Source: Botryotinia globosa (lineage: Eukaryota; Ascomycota; Leotiomycetes; Helotiales; Sclerotiniaceae). From it: 64,000 nucleotides of DNA. The notes under the pieces were generated by a model that was not told the DNA's origin, ran no database searches, and worked only from the letters and a program-made list of their open reading frames with translations. The translations under genes were made by a program, and so were the position numbers. The DNA lies in the NCBI GenBank assembly GCA_014898425.1, contig RCSZ01000003.1, positions 2,108,001-2,172,000 of the forward strand. The letters run 5' to 3'. Shown here one piece after another: positions 12,846-24,414 of this stretch (its first letter is position 1; each line of letters opens with the position of its first letter).

Positions 12846-14174
12846 ATGAAGCTGCATTCTCTGAAGCTGGGTACTTGGAAGCCGGGTACTTGGACACTGG
12901 CTTCTGTCGCCTATGTTTCGACTTTTGTCATCCTCTACGTTGTAATTGGAGGTCTACTCTTTGTTACTCCTCTCGATACTGTCGTCCAAGCCCAAGCAAA
13001 TCATCAATTATACAATACCTTTGTAATCCTTATATGCTACGGTGTCACTCTAGTTTCGGCCTTCGTGCTCTTCGCCACGCGGATCTACACAAACAAGGAA
13101 ATCATAAAAGCGATACCGAAAACATGGATACCTATCGAAGAAGGCGATGTCGAGAAAAAAGTTCGAAAAATGATTGTGGCGAGCCTGGCGAGAAGTGCGA
13201 CACTAGCATGGGATTCACGACCACGAATAGATCAACATGCGACTACACTAGTATCGACGCAAGACACACTAGGTGAAGCGACAATCGCTGCTGAGAATAG
13301 TCGCTCTGAGAGGGAAATGGACGAGAAAAGGTCTCATGGATCTACAACTGGTATATCTACAAAAGAACCCGTCTGGGGTCAAATTTCCCACGATGGATGG
13401 TCTTCTCCAACCGCCGCGGTTCTGCCAAATTTACAGTACATCACTGTGATTCTCGAGTTGCCTCACTTGATCGAAGCAAAGGCCGTATCTTTAGCACCCC
13501 CTGACCCAGAATCGACGTCTCGACCGCCCATGCCTGATTTGAGAGCAGTGGATGTCCTTCAACGACCTACGGCGATGTGTTTGCGCGACTACATCGGTCA
13601 TCTTTCTGGATTTGGCGTTGTCAACGATTCCTCCGTCGCCACATCTTTTCTGTCAGCCTACGAGTACGCTCGATTTTCCTCTAACGCTATCAGCGAAGTC
13701 GAATTCCGCGATCTGATGAAACATTTCGCAGAACTTCTTCGCGATATGGAACCACTCAGTCCTGCGATAATGATGAGTCTAGCCATCGACGACCAGGAGA
13801 GCGACATTGACGGCGATGCGTCATCTAGTCCCACTCCCACCACACCACAAAGTCATTCCCTCGCATCATCCTTGAGGAGTGTCAGTATACGTAGTGGCAG
13901 TGAAGGAACCATCCGAACAGCACGTTCTCATAGACATGGTACGGATCATATAACGCCGAATCGGTCACATGTCGGTACAGCTTTTGTTGCTCCCCGAAGC
14001 ACAAGGCCTAAACTACCTGGATCGCAAAGACGGACCAGGGGCTTTTATACTAGCAGCAGCTCAAGTTCCAGTTCGAGTTTGAGATCTATAAGCCAAACAA
14101 GCGTGATCAAGTTGAGCAAAGTTCAGACTGGAGAGTCATTACCTTATGAGTTAAATATACCCCGGGTGCGCTGA
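12846..14174 (+). CDS. dlt1: Dlt1-like membrane protein (defect at low temperature 1 family)
   Basis: One uninterrupted frame of 442 residues. Two hydrophobic segments near residues 16-42 and 56-80 sit in the N-terminus. They are followed by the family signature IPKTWIPIEEGDVEKKVRKM and then ATLAWDSRP, which I recognise from the fungal Dlt1 family. The remainder is cytosolic and largely disordered, with Ser-rich runs near the C-terminus (SSSSSSSSSLRS). The yeast protein is needed for growth at low temperature; its biochemical role is unsettled. Divergent from vph1. Downstream of the ATG no splice site is needed. Confidence 0.85.
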   Translation: MKLHSLKLGTWKPGTWTLASVAYVSTFVILYVVIGGLLFVTPLDTVVQAQANHQLYNTFVILICYGVTLVSAFVLFATRIYTNKEIIKAIPKTWIPIEEGDVEKKVRKMIVASLARSATLAWDSRPRIDQHATTLVSTQDTLGEATIAAENSRSEREMDEKRSHGSTTGISTKEPVWGQISHDGWSSPTAAVLPNLQYITVILELPHLIEAKAVSLAPPDPESTSRPPMPDLRAVDVLQRPTAMCLRDYIGHLSGFGVVNDSSVATSFLSAYEYARFSSNAISEVEFRDLMKHFAELLRDMEPLSPAIMMSLAIDDQESDIDGDASSSPTPTTPQSHSLASSLRSVSIRSGSEGTIRTARSHRHGTDHITPNRSHVGTAFVAPRSTRPKLPGSQRRTRGFYTSSSSSSSSSLRSISQTSVIKLSKVQTGESLPYELNIPRVR

Positions 14175-15295
14175 TATGTTGGTCGCCTTTTCCTTATCTT
14201 TTTTTGAATCGTTATTAGCGTTGGAGTACGGGCTAGAATAAATGGTCTACATAGGCATGGGAAACGTCTAGATATATTCCTCTAATTTTCAATGATAATG
14301 TACAATTACTGAATCGCTCCATGCGAACTCTCCAATCTGTTTCCGCCTATACCAACGTCTTCCTCAATCTGACCCTCACAGTAGAAAGCCTGCCAATATG
14401 AGAAGGGTATCATGGCCAGTCACTACTCATCTCCGATTTCGATCAGAAGACTCTTGAGCAAATGGAGATTAAATGCAGAACAACACTGCCAGAGATGCAA
14501 ACGATTGCTTGATGTGCCTTGTGGCCGTTAGATCACCGAGTATGAGTTTAGTCGAATCTATTTCAAGATGTATTTCAGCCTCAGAAGCACTCATGCAATC
14601 ATGCAATCATTATTTTCTGTCGATCTGGCTTTAGGGGCTGGTCGTGTTTAGATAATCCGCAGCTATGATGTTCAACGGCCTTGCTTTGCGCATGCATGAC
14701 GAAGCTTACAAACAAAGCCACGTTGATGTGAAATAAAATAGTAAACTTTTATTGGAGGAGAAGTTTCGCCATGGAGGCAGAGGGACAATGTTGTACTGCC
14801 TTGGGAACGCGTGGGGTTAGGGGTACTTCTTGTTCCCCGCGAAAGTTCGTGCCAGCTGAAGGCAGTAATCCCGGATCCGTGGAGGCAACCCCCCGATGTC
14901 CCGAGTGTACTCAGTCTTATTGCTAACCATAGCTATATGCATAATTGACGGTATGGAGGGACCAAAAGCTATCATTCGTTGGGTGTTCTTGGCCGAAGTT
15001 TCATGTGTGTGGTAATCGTGCTGCTTGGGGTAATGAAGGGGTAAAACGTGGTGCAGTCGCAGTCGTATCCGACGATCTTCTGCAACCATGAAATAAACAT
15101 GGCAGCCATGTGGATTGAAGGCGTGGTTGTATATCCGAAAGCACTATACAAGATTCAACCAGTATCCGATAGGCTGAGAATTCGGTCCTTCTTCTAGAGA
15201 CATCAGCACCGTTTATTTTCCTGGGGTCGTAACATACATTCATCCCAATTTTCAACGCCTCTTTCCCGCGCCTGGATTTTAGTGCTATGCCCGAC
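14175..15295. other. Intergenic between convergent genes
   Basis: It contains the 3' flanks of dlt1 and of the small gene at 15296-15695. Open frames in 14817-15324 (minus) lack coding character. A short direct repeat ATGCAATC occurs near 14592-14610. Confidence 0.5.
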
Positions 15296-15695
15296 TTATT
15301 GCGAGACGTGGCTCCAGGTATCATCGTAGCGTTCGAGATACTGTCTCATGTCGGCTTTATGGGCATCCATACTCTTCTTTGCTGACCAATGTTCGTATGC
15401 CGGGTTTGGATTTATAAGGTCTGCGGCGTATCTTGACGCTCTTTGAAATGAGTAGTATCCTTCATCAATGGGTTGCGAGGGAGAAGTATCTTGTGTTTCG
15501 TTGTCAGGCGAACTGGGTTTCGTTCTCGATTGCGATTCCACTTTCTCCTTAGAGTTCTTGGAACGAGAGCTGCTTTGAGAAATGAAGATTGTTAGTGATT
15601 AACTCTCCTACTATCTGGCTCAACTAATTTGAGGGAACGAACCTTTTGACAGATGGATGATTGGTTTTTGTGGACCAAGTATCGGAGTGGGCCAT
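15296..15695 (-). CDS. Small protein of unknown function (109 residues, two exons)
   Basis: Exon 1 is 15695-15643 and exon 2 15572-15296, separated by a 70-bp intron (GTTCGT...AAAG, phase 2); together they encode 109 residues. The sequence begins MAHSDTWSTKTNHPSVK, has a polar Ser/Lys-rich stretch, and then a better-ordered C-terminal half with aromatic residues (DEGYYSFQRASRYAADLINP, then AYEHWSAKKSMDAHKADM). There is no signal peptide or membrane segment. The clean splice, stop just after a compact helical-looking C-terminus, and biased codon use suggest a real gene. I recognise no domain. It could be one of the many conserved small fungal proteins with no assigned role. Confidence 0.6.
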
Positions 15696-17802
15696 TGTAG
15701 TGGATGAAAAGCTCAACAGAGCTTGTGGGTTCAAGCACGTGAATAAAGACAAGACTTTGATAGTCGAAACGTTTGTGTATTCTTCCGAGACTGGTTGTGA
15801 GTCAAGTATGGATGGCAAGAAAAAGTATTTCAATGAAGTGGGAAACGATCAGAATTTATGCCCTCGAGAGCCTCATAGCAAGAACAAATTAATACCTTCC
15901 ATGGCTTGCAAAAACTCCATACGACCAGAACAGACTGAGTGGTGCATCGAGTGCCTGTAAGCAAAAAAAAGATAGTTGGTATCTCACTCACAAGAACTCA
16001 TTTTGAACCCCAAGTGAAGCATCATGCATGGTAGATTAATGATGAAACCAGTACTGAGCTCAAGGATTGTTGTGGGGTCGGCATGTTAACAGCCCTCGAG
16101 TGAGTAATGGAGTGTCGAAGTAATGAACCCTTTTACTCAAATCGACCGTTGAAGGTTCCTCGCACTCTTCAGCCAGGCAGGGTCTAAATAGAGACCGGGG
16201 ATTGAAAATTCCCCTGACCTTGACATCACTTGCAGTAGTAGTCTCCGAGGACAGATTCCAGAAAGCTCCAGAAGATTCAGCGCTCGCCAGATCCTTTCGG
16301 ACAAGACTTCCTTCTTTGATATTGCGAAAGCTGGTTTTCCAATGTTCTTTACAAGGGTCAGATCTTATAATGTACTGATGCATATCATTCAACCAATCAA
16401 CTCAGAAGCAATCCTTGTATGAATGGCGTATCTATCGATCCATGCTATTACGCTGTCTCTACCGATGTATGCCAGGTACCGCAGTTCTTTCTAGAAGCCT
16501 TCCATGCTTTATGTCTGGGTGCACCACCCGCTAGGATACATGTCATCAAGATCTTTTTAGTACATCTCCTTGCCGGAGGATAGAAATTCCAAGAATGAAC
16601 GATCGCAATACTCGACTTGGTTGGTGTTTCCATACGCATTGAGTTTGGCTTCTACAATGAAACCGAGTTCACGTCTTTCTCAAAGCCAAAATTCACAGCT
16701 TTTCGAGTATCAACACCAAGTCTATACGAACTCTGCATCGTCAAAGGAAACTAACTGCAGCACCCAACCCTGGCCGTCATCCGTCCTCAAATCGTACGTA
16801 CCTACAGCAAACGAAAGTCGACTCCTGCATATGCATGTGCATAGATATGCGACTGGGGCAGTGTTCTTTTTGTTTAGTTTGCAATCGCAATCCCTACAAG
16901 GTAGCTTCCATGCAAAAACGTTGATGCGCTATTTTGACATCTTTGACGTAGGTTACTCGTAGTCAACTGATGGGAAAGTTACCCAGGGTAACTTTCATCC
17001 CTGTTGGTTTCGCATTTCTTGTTACCTATCTTTTTCTTGATAGGCAGATATGGGTAATGCATATGTTGTTTGAGCAATCAGTCATGATTATCTGTTCACC
17101 TGACGGCTAAGATAAGTTAGTTATGTGTGTTGGCATGGCTGTATCTACATTCATACGTACCTACCCCTTGGTTTCTGGAAGGCTATTGCTTTGTTACTGG
17201 TCTTTACATTTCAGGTCGCCATCCGAGTGGTTGAAATACTTCTATGTTAATAACATGTATAAAATTATAGAAGATTACGCTTTTTCAACTTAAGTCTACT
17301 CAAGAAAGGGGGGTTAAAATAACTTTGTGAGGAAATTAATCACATAAAATACACAACTAATTTTTAGACTTCATGATTTCAGCGCCGGGCAACTTCTGAG
17401 ATTAGTTCAGTGGCTATCTCTCGTCTTGAATGTTATACAGCTTTTTCCACTGAATACATCACAAATCAAGAAATAGATCCAACTACCTTTCCCAACGACT
17501 CAACAACCTAGGATTGGCATGGATTACAGCCTAACATCGCACAACTTTTGAGCCTCATGATCCTTCAAGTAACGGGCGACTCCAAGGTTACTTGCAGATC
17601 TCTCAACAAAACAAGGCCTCCCAGAGCTATAACGACCCGTCACATTACTCCTTAGCCATGCGACTTCTTCATGTTGTACTACGGCAATATCTCCGCAACC
17701 ACGAGGCTCTCATGCACGGTTACAGAGCAACGCAATTTAATCCATCCATGCATCTATTCACAACGCCAACGCCAACGCTAACGATACATAAACATCTCAA
17801 TA
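15696..17802. other. Intergenic, no gene seen
   Basis: About 2.1 kb. Several frames of 60-130 codons exist on both strands (for example 16060-16392 minus and 16570-16962 plus), but none has coding-like composition, a recognisable domain or consistent splice partners. Near 16970-17000 there is an imperfect inverted repeat GGGAAAGTTACCC/GGGTAACTTTC. Confidence 0.5.
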
Positions 17803-18044
17803 TTAACGGCATCCCCGAGTCCAACCTTTGTCGCCAAGATACTTCGCTTGCCTTGCCGATTCTTCCATGAGCCTCGGGTTCGAACTCGGTTTCTCGTTTA
17901 CGACTTCCCCATTGTATCTCCTCGCATCATTACTTTTCAGCTCCTCTCTATAGTTCATCGCATATATCCTCCCAGGCTCAACAATCACATCTTACAATAT
18001 CCTTCATCGTCGAGATCAAAACTGATGACTCCTCCACGAGACAT
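17803..18044 (-). pseudogene. Possible short gene or gene remnant with a frame break
   Basis: Read on the minus strand, an ATG at 18044 opens MSRGGVISFDLDDEGY and stops within 20 codons. In another frame, right after this point, a coherent stretch continues (IVEPGRIYAMNYREELKSND, later NPRLMEESARQAKYLGDKGW) to a TAA at 17803. Joining the two needs a one- or two-base frame change near 17985-17995; the only GTAAG donor there has no acceptor at a workable distance. It may be a remnant of a small gene, an internal start at the ATG of MNYREEL (52 residues), or chance. I do not recognise the product. Confidence 0.25.
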
Positions 18045-20030
18045 GTCCTTCCTTCACCAGTCCACAGCAAACCCCAACTCTCAATTCCAAACCTCAAGCA
18101 AAGAGACGGACATCAGCGATAGCCTCTTGCGAAGAGCAAATTACTAAATACAGTTAGTATCCGAAGTGGATTACATACACGTTTCAGCCTTGCAGGTAGC
18201 GGCGAACTCTGCTGTATCGTGCATATAACATACATTTCAGGTATACATACATATTGCATATTGCAGATAGCATACACATCACCTTCTCGAATAATTTTGG
18301 AACATTCAGTCATCGGATCAGTGGGAAATACTAGGTGCAATAGCTTTCATCCAACCAATCGGTAATTTAGTCTCATATTCCGATTATAAGATGTATGGTT
18401 TGTTATATTATGTTATTAGGGTTGGGCAAATTATATAATCCGGCTGAGGATTACATATTTTTATAATATAACGTTTTTTGATTGGTATAAAATATTACAC
18501 TAAAATTATACATATGATTTGACAGCCAATCAAACCTTTAGAATGAATAAAAGTAGGGAAAATTCGAAGACATTTTTCAATAGATTATCAAAAAAGCTAT
18601 TATAGATTTTTATATCACATGATTCATATCATATAATATAAAATCATATAATTTCAGGAAAAAATCTTATTTTTAAGGATTTCGGCTTGATTTTTCTTTT
18701 AAATTTATTGTATAAGAAAAATCGATATATAATTTGCTTGATTAATATTATATATCATAATTTGTTGATCAATACGTTCAAATATTATATTATATATGCC
18801 CAACCCTATATGTTATTGGATGGGACAGACAAGATGAGACAAGACAAGACAAGATATACTCAATGGTCTAAAAATAACCTGTCATTGTCATCTATCTCAT
18901 CTCATCTTTTTTCATTTCTTATCTCATCTTCTCATTTTTTGAACCATCTTATCTTTAATCAATATATACATACATATACATACACATATACACCGACCCT
19001 ATATTCAACTCCCTACCACCTAACCTCAGACGCAAACTACAAACTACAAACTACAAACGTTCTCATAATCATTCCATCCATCCATCAATCCCCCCATCGC
19101 TAAAACAACCAATTCTCGGTCCCGAATCCCTTTTTTCTCCTCCTACCCCCCTTTTTTTGGTTGGGAAGAGAAAATACCTAGTAAGCAAATAGTAGTAAGA
19201 ATAAGAAATATAAATATACACCACTTACGGACCATACCGTGGAAACGGCATGGCATTTCGCGGTTGTGAGGTCTTGGACCCTGCGATCGGTTATGTCCTG
19301 CGTGTATGTGTGTATGTGTGTGATACGAGAGAAGGGGAAGGGGGTACGCATACGAGAGTGGTTAATTTTTCTGTTTTTTATCTTGGGTTTTAGGTAGTGG
19401 TTAGAGTGTAATTTAATGTAATGTAATTGTTTTGTTTTGTTTGGATTGTTTGGATTGATTGATCATTCGGGTCGAGTGAAATTAGGTCATAGGTCTATAA
19501 AATCACAGGCGAGCAGAACTTTGGACCCCAGCTTGTTTCGGAAGTGTAGAGTTGTAGTGGAGAGTGAGATTTATGTACCCATGTATGTGTACACGATCTT
19601 GATCGCGCTGGTTTGATGCATACATGCAGGTACGGTTCGGACATCGGGAGTGTTGTGTTGTGTTGGATAGTTTACTGGGTATCTTTCTTTCTTACTTACT
19701 TACTTATTTGCGGGTCACCAGATGAAGTGTTCAGATGAGTGAGCGGGTACTCGGATGCGTGGGGGCGAGAAATGGGGGCGAGGATGATGATGATGATGAG
19801 GGGGATATTGAGGTGCTGATGATATCTAGGTAATCATGTTGAGATCTTAAGGTTGAGTGTGAGAGTGAAATTAGAGATCAATGCACATACGATGCGGGAT
19901 ATTCAGGGGGAACCGACCACAGCATATGCTTTTATATTTATTCATAATTAAATCTCATTATCTTTGTACCAAAACTCCAAATTGGATAATCAGATATTGT
20001 AATGCAGTATATAAAACAAGGACTACGATC
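18045..20030. other. Intergenic, AT-rich, with a miniature element and simple repeats
   Basis: It contains the miniature element described at 18418-18807. Next come GACAAGACAAG-type repeats (18830-18855), TACATACATA repeats (18965-18990), CAAACTA repeats (19033-19056) and TGTGTATGTG (19302-19322). No coding frame that I can support. Confidence 0.5.
18418..18807. mobile_element. Candidate hAT-like miniature inverted-repeat element (390 bp)
   Basis: The left end AGGGTTGGGCA (18418-18428) is matched exactly in reverse complement by TGCCCAACCCT (18797-18807). Beyond these 11 bp both ends continue with similar AT-rich sequence. ATGTTATT directly precedes the left end, and the same 8 bases occur two bases after the right end, compatible with the 8-bp target duplication of hAT transposons, whose ends often begin (C)AGGGTTGG. 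The interior is AT-rich and non-coding. The two-base offset at the right end is unexplained, so exact borders are uncertain. Confidence 0.55.
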
Positions 20031-20349
20031 TTATGGAATCGCGACGCTCTTCTTGGAAAACTTTCCTTTCGGCATTCCTTTCGGCTTCTCGGCTGTTTTC
20101 TTCTCTGTGGGCTTCTTGGGTTCTGGCTGCTTGGGTTCTGGCTGCTTGGGTTCTGGCTGCTTGGGTTCTGGCTGCTTGGGTTCTGGCTGCTTGGGTTCTG
20201 GCTGCTTGGGTTCTGGCTGCTTGGGTTCTGGCTGCTTGGGTTCTGGCTGCTTGGGTTCTGGCTTCTTCACTTCTTCTTCTTCCTCCTCGTACTCCTCCTC
20301 CTCCTCCTCCTCCTCCTCCTCGTCGCCGTCTTCTTCTTCTTCTTCTTCT

Positions 20350-20381
<32 letters not shown>

Positions 20382-21275
20382 CTCTTCTTCCTCTTCTTCC
20401 TCTTCCTCCTCTTCCTCGGAAGATGATTCTCTTCCGTCAGATGAAGTTATCTCTTCAATTACATAGCCATCATCATCATCATCATCAGATTCCTCCTCGC
20501 TACTAGACTCTTCCTCCTGTACAAGTTGCTTTTTCGCTGGCTTTTGCTTTTTCCCCACCTCTTTCTTAGGGGTTTGTTGTTTTGGCGTAGCGACTTTACT
20601 CTTACTCTTTGTCGTCGTAGCACTCTTCTTGGATTTCGGGTTTTCTTCTACATCTTCTTCTTCCTCCTCTTCCTCCTCTTCTCCCTCGGTGCTCGTATAC
20701 TCTCCACTAGTGTACTCCTCACTATCAGCATATTCTTCCTCACTATCCTCCTCGCTTTCCTCTTCGCTTTCCTCACTCTCCACTTCCTGCACAATCCTTC
20801 CCCTCCCTCTACTCTCCAACGCATCATTTGCGACCCTCGCCATAATTCCATTCATCCAATTTTCCGTTCCTCCCCCCACCCCTCCTTTCCCAAAATTATT
20901 CCCCAACCCATTTCCATTTCCCACCACATTCTTACTCGGCTCACACGTCATTCCCAAAATCGTTCCCTTTCTCCTACTTCCCCCTTTATTCGTATTCTGG
21001 ATTGGTTTCACAGTAGGTCCCTGGACTTGTACCCATCCTTTTCCCTTTCCATTCTTCTCATAGATACTTCCATCCTCCAGGACTCTCCGTCCCTTTCCAT
21101 CCCATCGTCGTGTTTCTTCAATAATGGGTTCTCCAAGACGCTGAGTACGTTTTGTACGTGTAGTACCGTCTTTATTGATGGTTGTTTTTGTTTGATATGC
21201 GCGACCCCAATCATTTCCCGATGCTGTAGAGGAGGTAAGGGCAAAAGATGCCGAGGTGTTTAATGTCAAGGGCAT
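20031..21275 (-). CDS. Acidic low-complexity protein with KQPEP repeats (414 residues)
   Basis: A single frame of 414 residues. Residues 1 to about 160 are of normal complexity and rather basic (GRAYQTKTTINKDGTTRTKR, RRWDGKGRRVLEDGSIYEKN). The middle is acidic, with Ser/Glu-rich stretches and a run of about 30 Glu interrupted by Asp. Next follow ten KxPEP pentapeptides and a Lys-rich tail ending SVAIP. The acidic and basic blocks suggest a nuclear or chromatin/RNA-associated protein, but no known domain is visible and no function can be given. The pentapeptide and Glu tracts are coded by near-identical 15-bp and 3-bp DNA repeats, so length variation between strains is likely. The opposite strand is also open through the repeats, a result of composition. 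Confidence 0.7.
20118..20267 (-). repeat. 15-bp coding minisatellite, ten copies
   Basis: Ten tandem copies of CTTGGGTTCTGGCTG (plus strand), almost identical, encode KxPEP ten times in the acidic protein gene. Only the outermost copies differ. Confidence 0.9.
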
Positions 21276-24089
21276 TTTGCGATAATCTTTCGATGAGCTT
21301 TGCTTATTGAGCTTTGCTTATTATCTTCGTGTAAGTTTTGTGGAAGAAACTAGTAGGAAACTTAAAGTCAAAGCGACTATTTGGATCCTGATATATGATA
21401 ATAAAATCAAAATCGTATGTTGGTTTTTCTCGAATTCAAAAACAGGATGACGAGGGATTTGACGTCATAATGTGAAGTCATGATCACGTGTCAGCTGCCA
21501 CGTCGTTCGCGATCATGATTCAGGTTCTGTTGCCTTCATGGCTTGATTTGATGTATTTAATTTGTTGTTTGAAAAAACACGTGAAAGATGTAGCGACACC
21601 TGGGCATTTATTTCGTACTCGACTTTATTTGACCTAACTGATTAGTATATCGTAGTTGAGAGTAGTTATGTAGTTATTAGCTATGAAAACTATCAACCGA
21701 CCGTTTACTTTATCGCGTGTGCACTGTCTTGAGACTGTACTAAACTATTCAGAATAGTTTTCGACCATGGATCTTGGCATGTCACAGACAACAGGTACTG
21801 TGGATTAGTGCGAAGAAGAGTGCCGATGGTTACCTTTTTTCGGCTGCAGGAACCAAAAGAAAAAGGTACGAAGATACTCGTACAAAAGGCATGAAAGTAC
21901 TACCTAGTACCGAGGGACATCGATGCTTGTTAGATCCAGCAAACACTCGGTACATTTTCAGACGAGAATGGCGAAGCTCGAGTCTCGAATCAATTTCCAC
22001 AAGGAGGTCACTTTCAGGTGATTCTGGTTGAAGTTTGTACTTGTTGTGCTTGTTGTTTCTCTGAGCTGTTTCTTGGCGCTCATTGGTCATACTCGGCATG
22101 TATATTCTCCTGAATGTCTAGATACCTCCCTTCTTCTTTGCCGTCGGATCCGGCAACAATAGAAGTGATCGGGAATAGAAGGGAAGGAGAGACAAGAAAG
22201 GGAAGGTAGTGAAGACGGATAAGACGGAGAAGGTAGGGCGTGTGTGTTGATCTGCAGAGTGGGGGTTCGATGAGTCTAGACTGTAGTACTCGGTCTCGCA
22301 GTCTGCGGTTCAACCATGAGAGATTATCTATCATTGAATCCATATGCTGAGCCGAATCAATCTACTTGGCATAGAATCTAATCAGGCGACCGAGTTCTAG
22401 ATGGTAATCCGGATGGTTAAAATCCACAACGCGAAGCCTTTGGAATTACCTGAATGGGTCACCAAGGGCAGACTTCTAAGGCATCTTTCATGAAGATTGT
22501 TTCCAACTCCAAGCCGGCGGTAGATTGAATGATGAACTTTCCACCCAGCGATGAGGGAATGAGTCTAGACCTTTGCAGAATTCTACAGGAACCTTGAGCT
22601 TACCACCCAGCTTCCTACGAGGGATTAATCAACACCTATCAACGGAACGGATGGCTGCAGAGGTCTAGAACGTTCCCTCAAGATACCGCGCTGCTCCTCA
22701 GATCTGAAAAGTTGAGAGAATTGACATGATAGGACAATCAGAAGAATAGGGCAATGGAGATGCGTCGATGAAAGGATGTATGAGGGGAGAAGGGGAAGAA
22801 TGGGAAGGATGGGAAGAAGAGCATGATGGCTACTTGCAGATAACCTAGTGAGGTAGTAGCTTAGGTACCTACAGTAGTGCATGTAAATCTAAGACTAAGC
22901 TTCTTTGAGTCAACCAACCATAACTACGTCTGTGCACCCAAGTTCATCCATTCTTCTGCAGACTGAGGGCCTGAGTACTGAGGCCTCAAACTTTGGATGC
23001 AATACCGAGTTTTATAAATTGATTCAACAATTCGAATGTTCTGGCCAAACGCCCATGGTGAACGAACGCCTTGGTACCACTTGGTGGTTGGATTATGAGT
23101 TTTGGCTGGGACGAATAAGCAACCGACTTTGCGATATCATCTTTATTGACGCACATCAATGCGTCTAATCAGATGAACACTCGATTTAATCTCTCATCGA
23201 CATCAATATTGTTTCTTTATAGTAAGGACTAGACGCCGAGGTGGCTCTCAATCGAACCAGAGCTTTGGATTGCTCCGAGGTTGCCTACAGATGTTGTACA
23301 AGTGACCACCTTATAATTATCATCTATTCGCGCACTTGGATGTACAGATCACGCTCTCCACGGAGGATCTACACATGAGCTTGCTGCATTAGGGCAATCG
23401 TCGTGCGAATCAAAATGCAGCGAATTTCTCAGCCTTGTTTATATCTCAAGTACTCGCAGATTCTGCGAATCAAAGTGTAACATACCCGGCAAACGCGCAA
23501 CAGACCGATCCAAATTCAGAAGTATCCGGGCCGACGAGCGAGGGGGTTTTGCTTGGTCGTAAGTAAGGTATCCTTTCTGATCAAATTTAAAAACGCCCCG
23601 AATACTAAGGTGTTTTTTGGGGGGATTGGTTGCAGTTTGCTGAAACGTTCACTTATTCGTCTAAAGCCTTGCTATTCCTTGGCGCTTCATCTCAAATGCT
23701 GTATCGAGACGATGGAGCGGAGACGAAATGTAAAGGAACGATCCGTTGCCTTCCTTGCCGGCCAATGGAAAACGGCCCATTCTCTTTGACAATCTTTCAT
23801 CAGTACTGAATAAAGTCAGGGTGAAGAAAATGATGTCTGTCACCAGCCAAGTCATTCACTCCGCCGACTTGCGAAATGTTTATATATCAGTAGGCCTCCC
23901 CCACGCCTTTCCAACAACATCATTGTTGAAACAATCGAGAAAAGCTACATCCAAATATCTTTATTTTGTGTTCTCTTATCCCGATACTCACTCGTCTGAC
24001 TTGACTTGCATCACGCTTATCACTTTTTGACTTTCAATCATAATTCCCATCGGTCTTACTGAATCAAACTTTCTTATCACTTGATCACC
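21276..24089. other. Intergenic, no gene seen
   Basis: About 2.8 kb. The proximal part is the promoter of the acidic-protein gene and includes CACGTG cores at 21485-21490 and 21578-21583. Frames of 60-94 codons occur on both strands, for example 22905-23168 plus, but I see no domain or splice logic. The last 100 bases are pyrimidine-rich and precede the small gene at 24090. Confidence 0.5.
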
Positions 24090-24414
24090 ATGCCTCAATC
24101 TTTGTCATCTTCTATGCAAGGCTACTATGGATCGGAGAAGTAAGTCTTGAGTTCCCCGTTTGTACGATGGATCATCATTTAGCCGAATTTTGTCTAATCA
24201 TCTTCATAGAATTGTCGATGAACTCCAGTCACATGTTCCTGCTTCTATCAAGCAACAACGACTCTTACACTCGCCGTCATACAACCTTAGCCAGTTCAAA
24301 CATGTCAACGGGGAACCTCCGTTGGCTTTCCGGAAGCCAATCCCGATCGCCGAACGTATTAGCAGTGCGAAAAATGCCATCAATGATTTTGATGGAAAGA
24401 TGAATAAAGGCTAG
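24090..24414 (+). CDS. Small protein of unknown function (84 residues, two exons)
   Basis: Exon 1 is 24090-24139 and exon 2 24210-24414. A 70-bp intron (GTAAGT...ATAG, phase 2, with CTAATC near the end) joins the start MPQSLSSSMQGYYGSE to KIVDELQSHVPASIKQQRLL and onward. The protein is hydrophilic, helical-looking at both ends, and ends DFDGKMNKG; no signal peptide or membrane segment. The upstream context is that of a usual fungal gene (pyrimidine-rich leader, CACC before ATG). It lies about 500 bp from the AT-rich island. I recognise no family; the splice consensus and sensible composition support a real gene. Confidence 0.55.

Noticed and set aside
17850..17900. tRNA-like GGGTTCGAACTC motif
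   Set aside because: No acceptor stem, D arm or anticodon arm can be folded around it.
18687..19103. 138-codon plus-strand frame
   Set aside because: It runs from inside the AT-rich miniature element into simple repeats and has no protein-like composition.
19881..20466. Plus-strand open frames of leucine/serine/glycine repeats opposite the acidic protein gene
   Set aside because: They are the complement of the KxPEP and Glu repeats, in three frames at once; the minus-strand frame alone has a normal-complexity domain and proper ends.
20526..21263. Long plus-strand frame opposite the head of the acidic protein
   Set aside because: Composition is an antisense shadow (Leu/Phe/Ser-rich) with no domain; the minus frame starts cleanly and explains the region.
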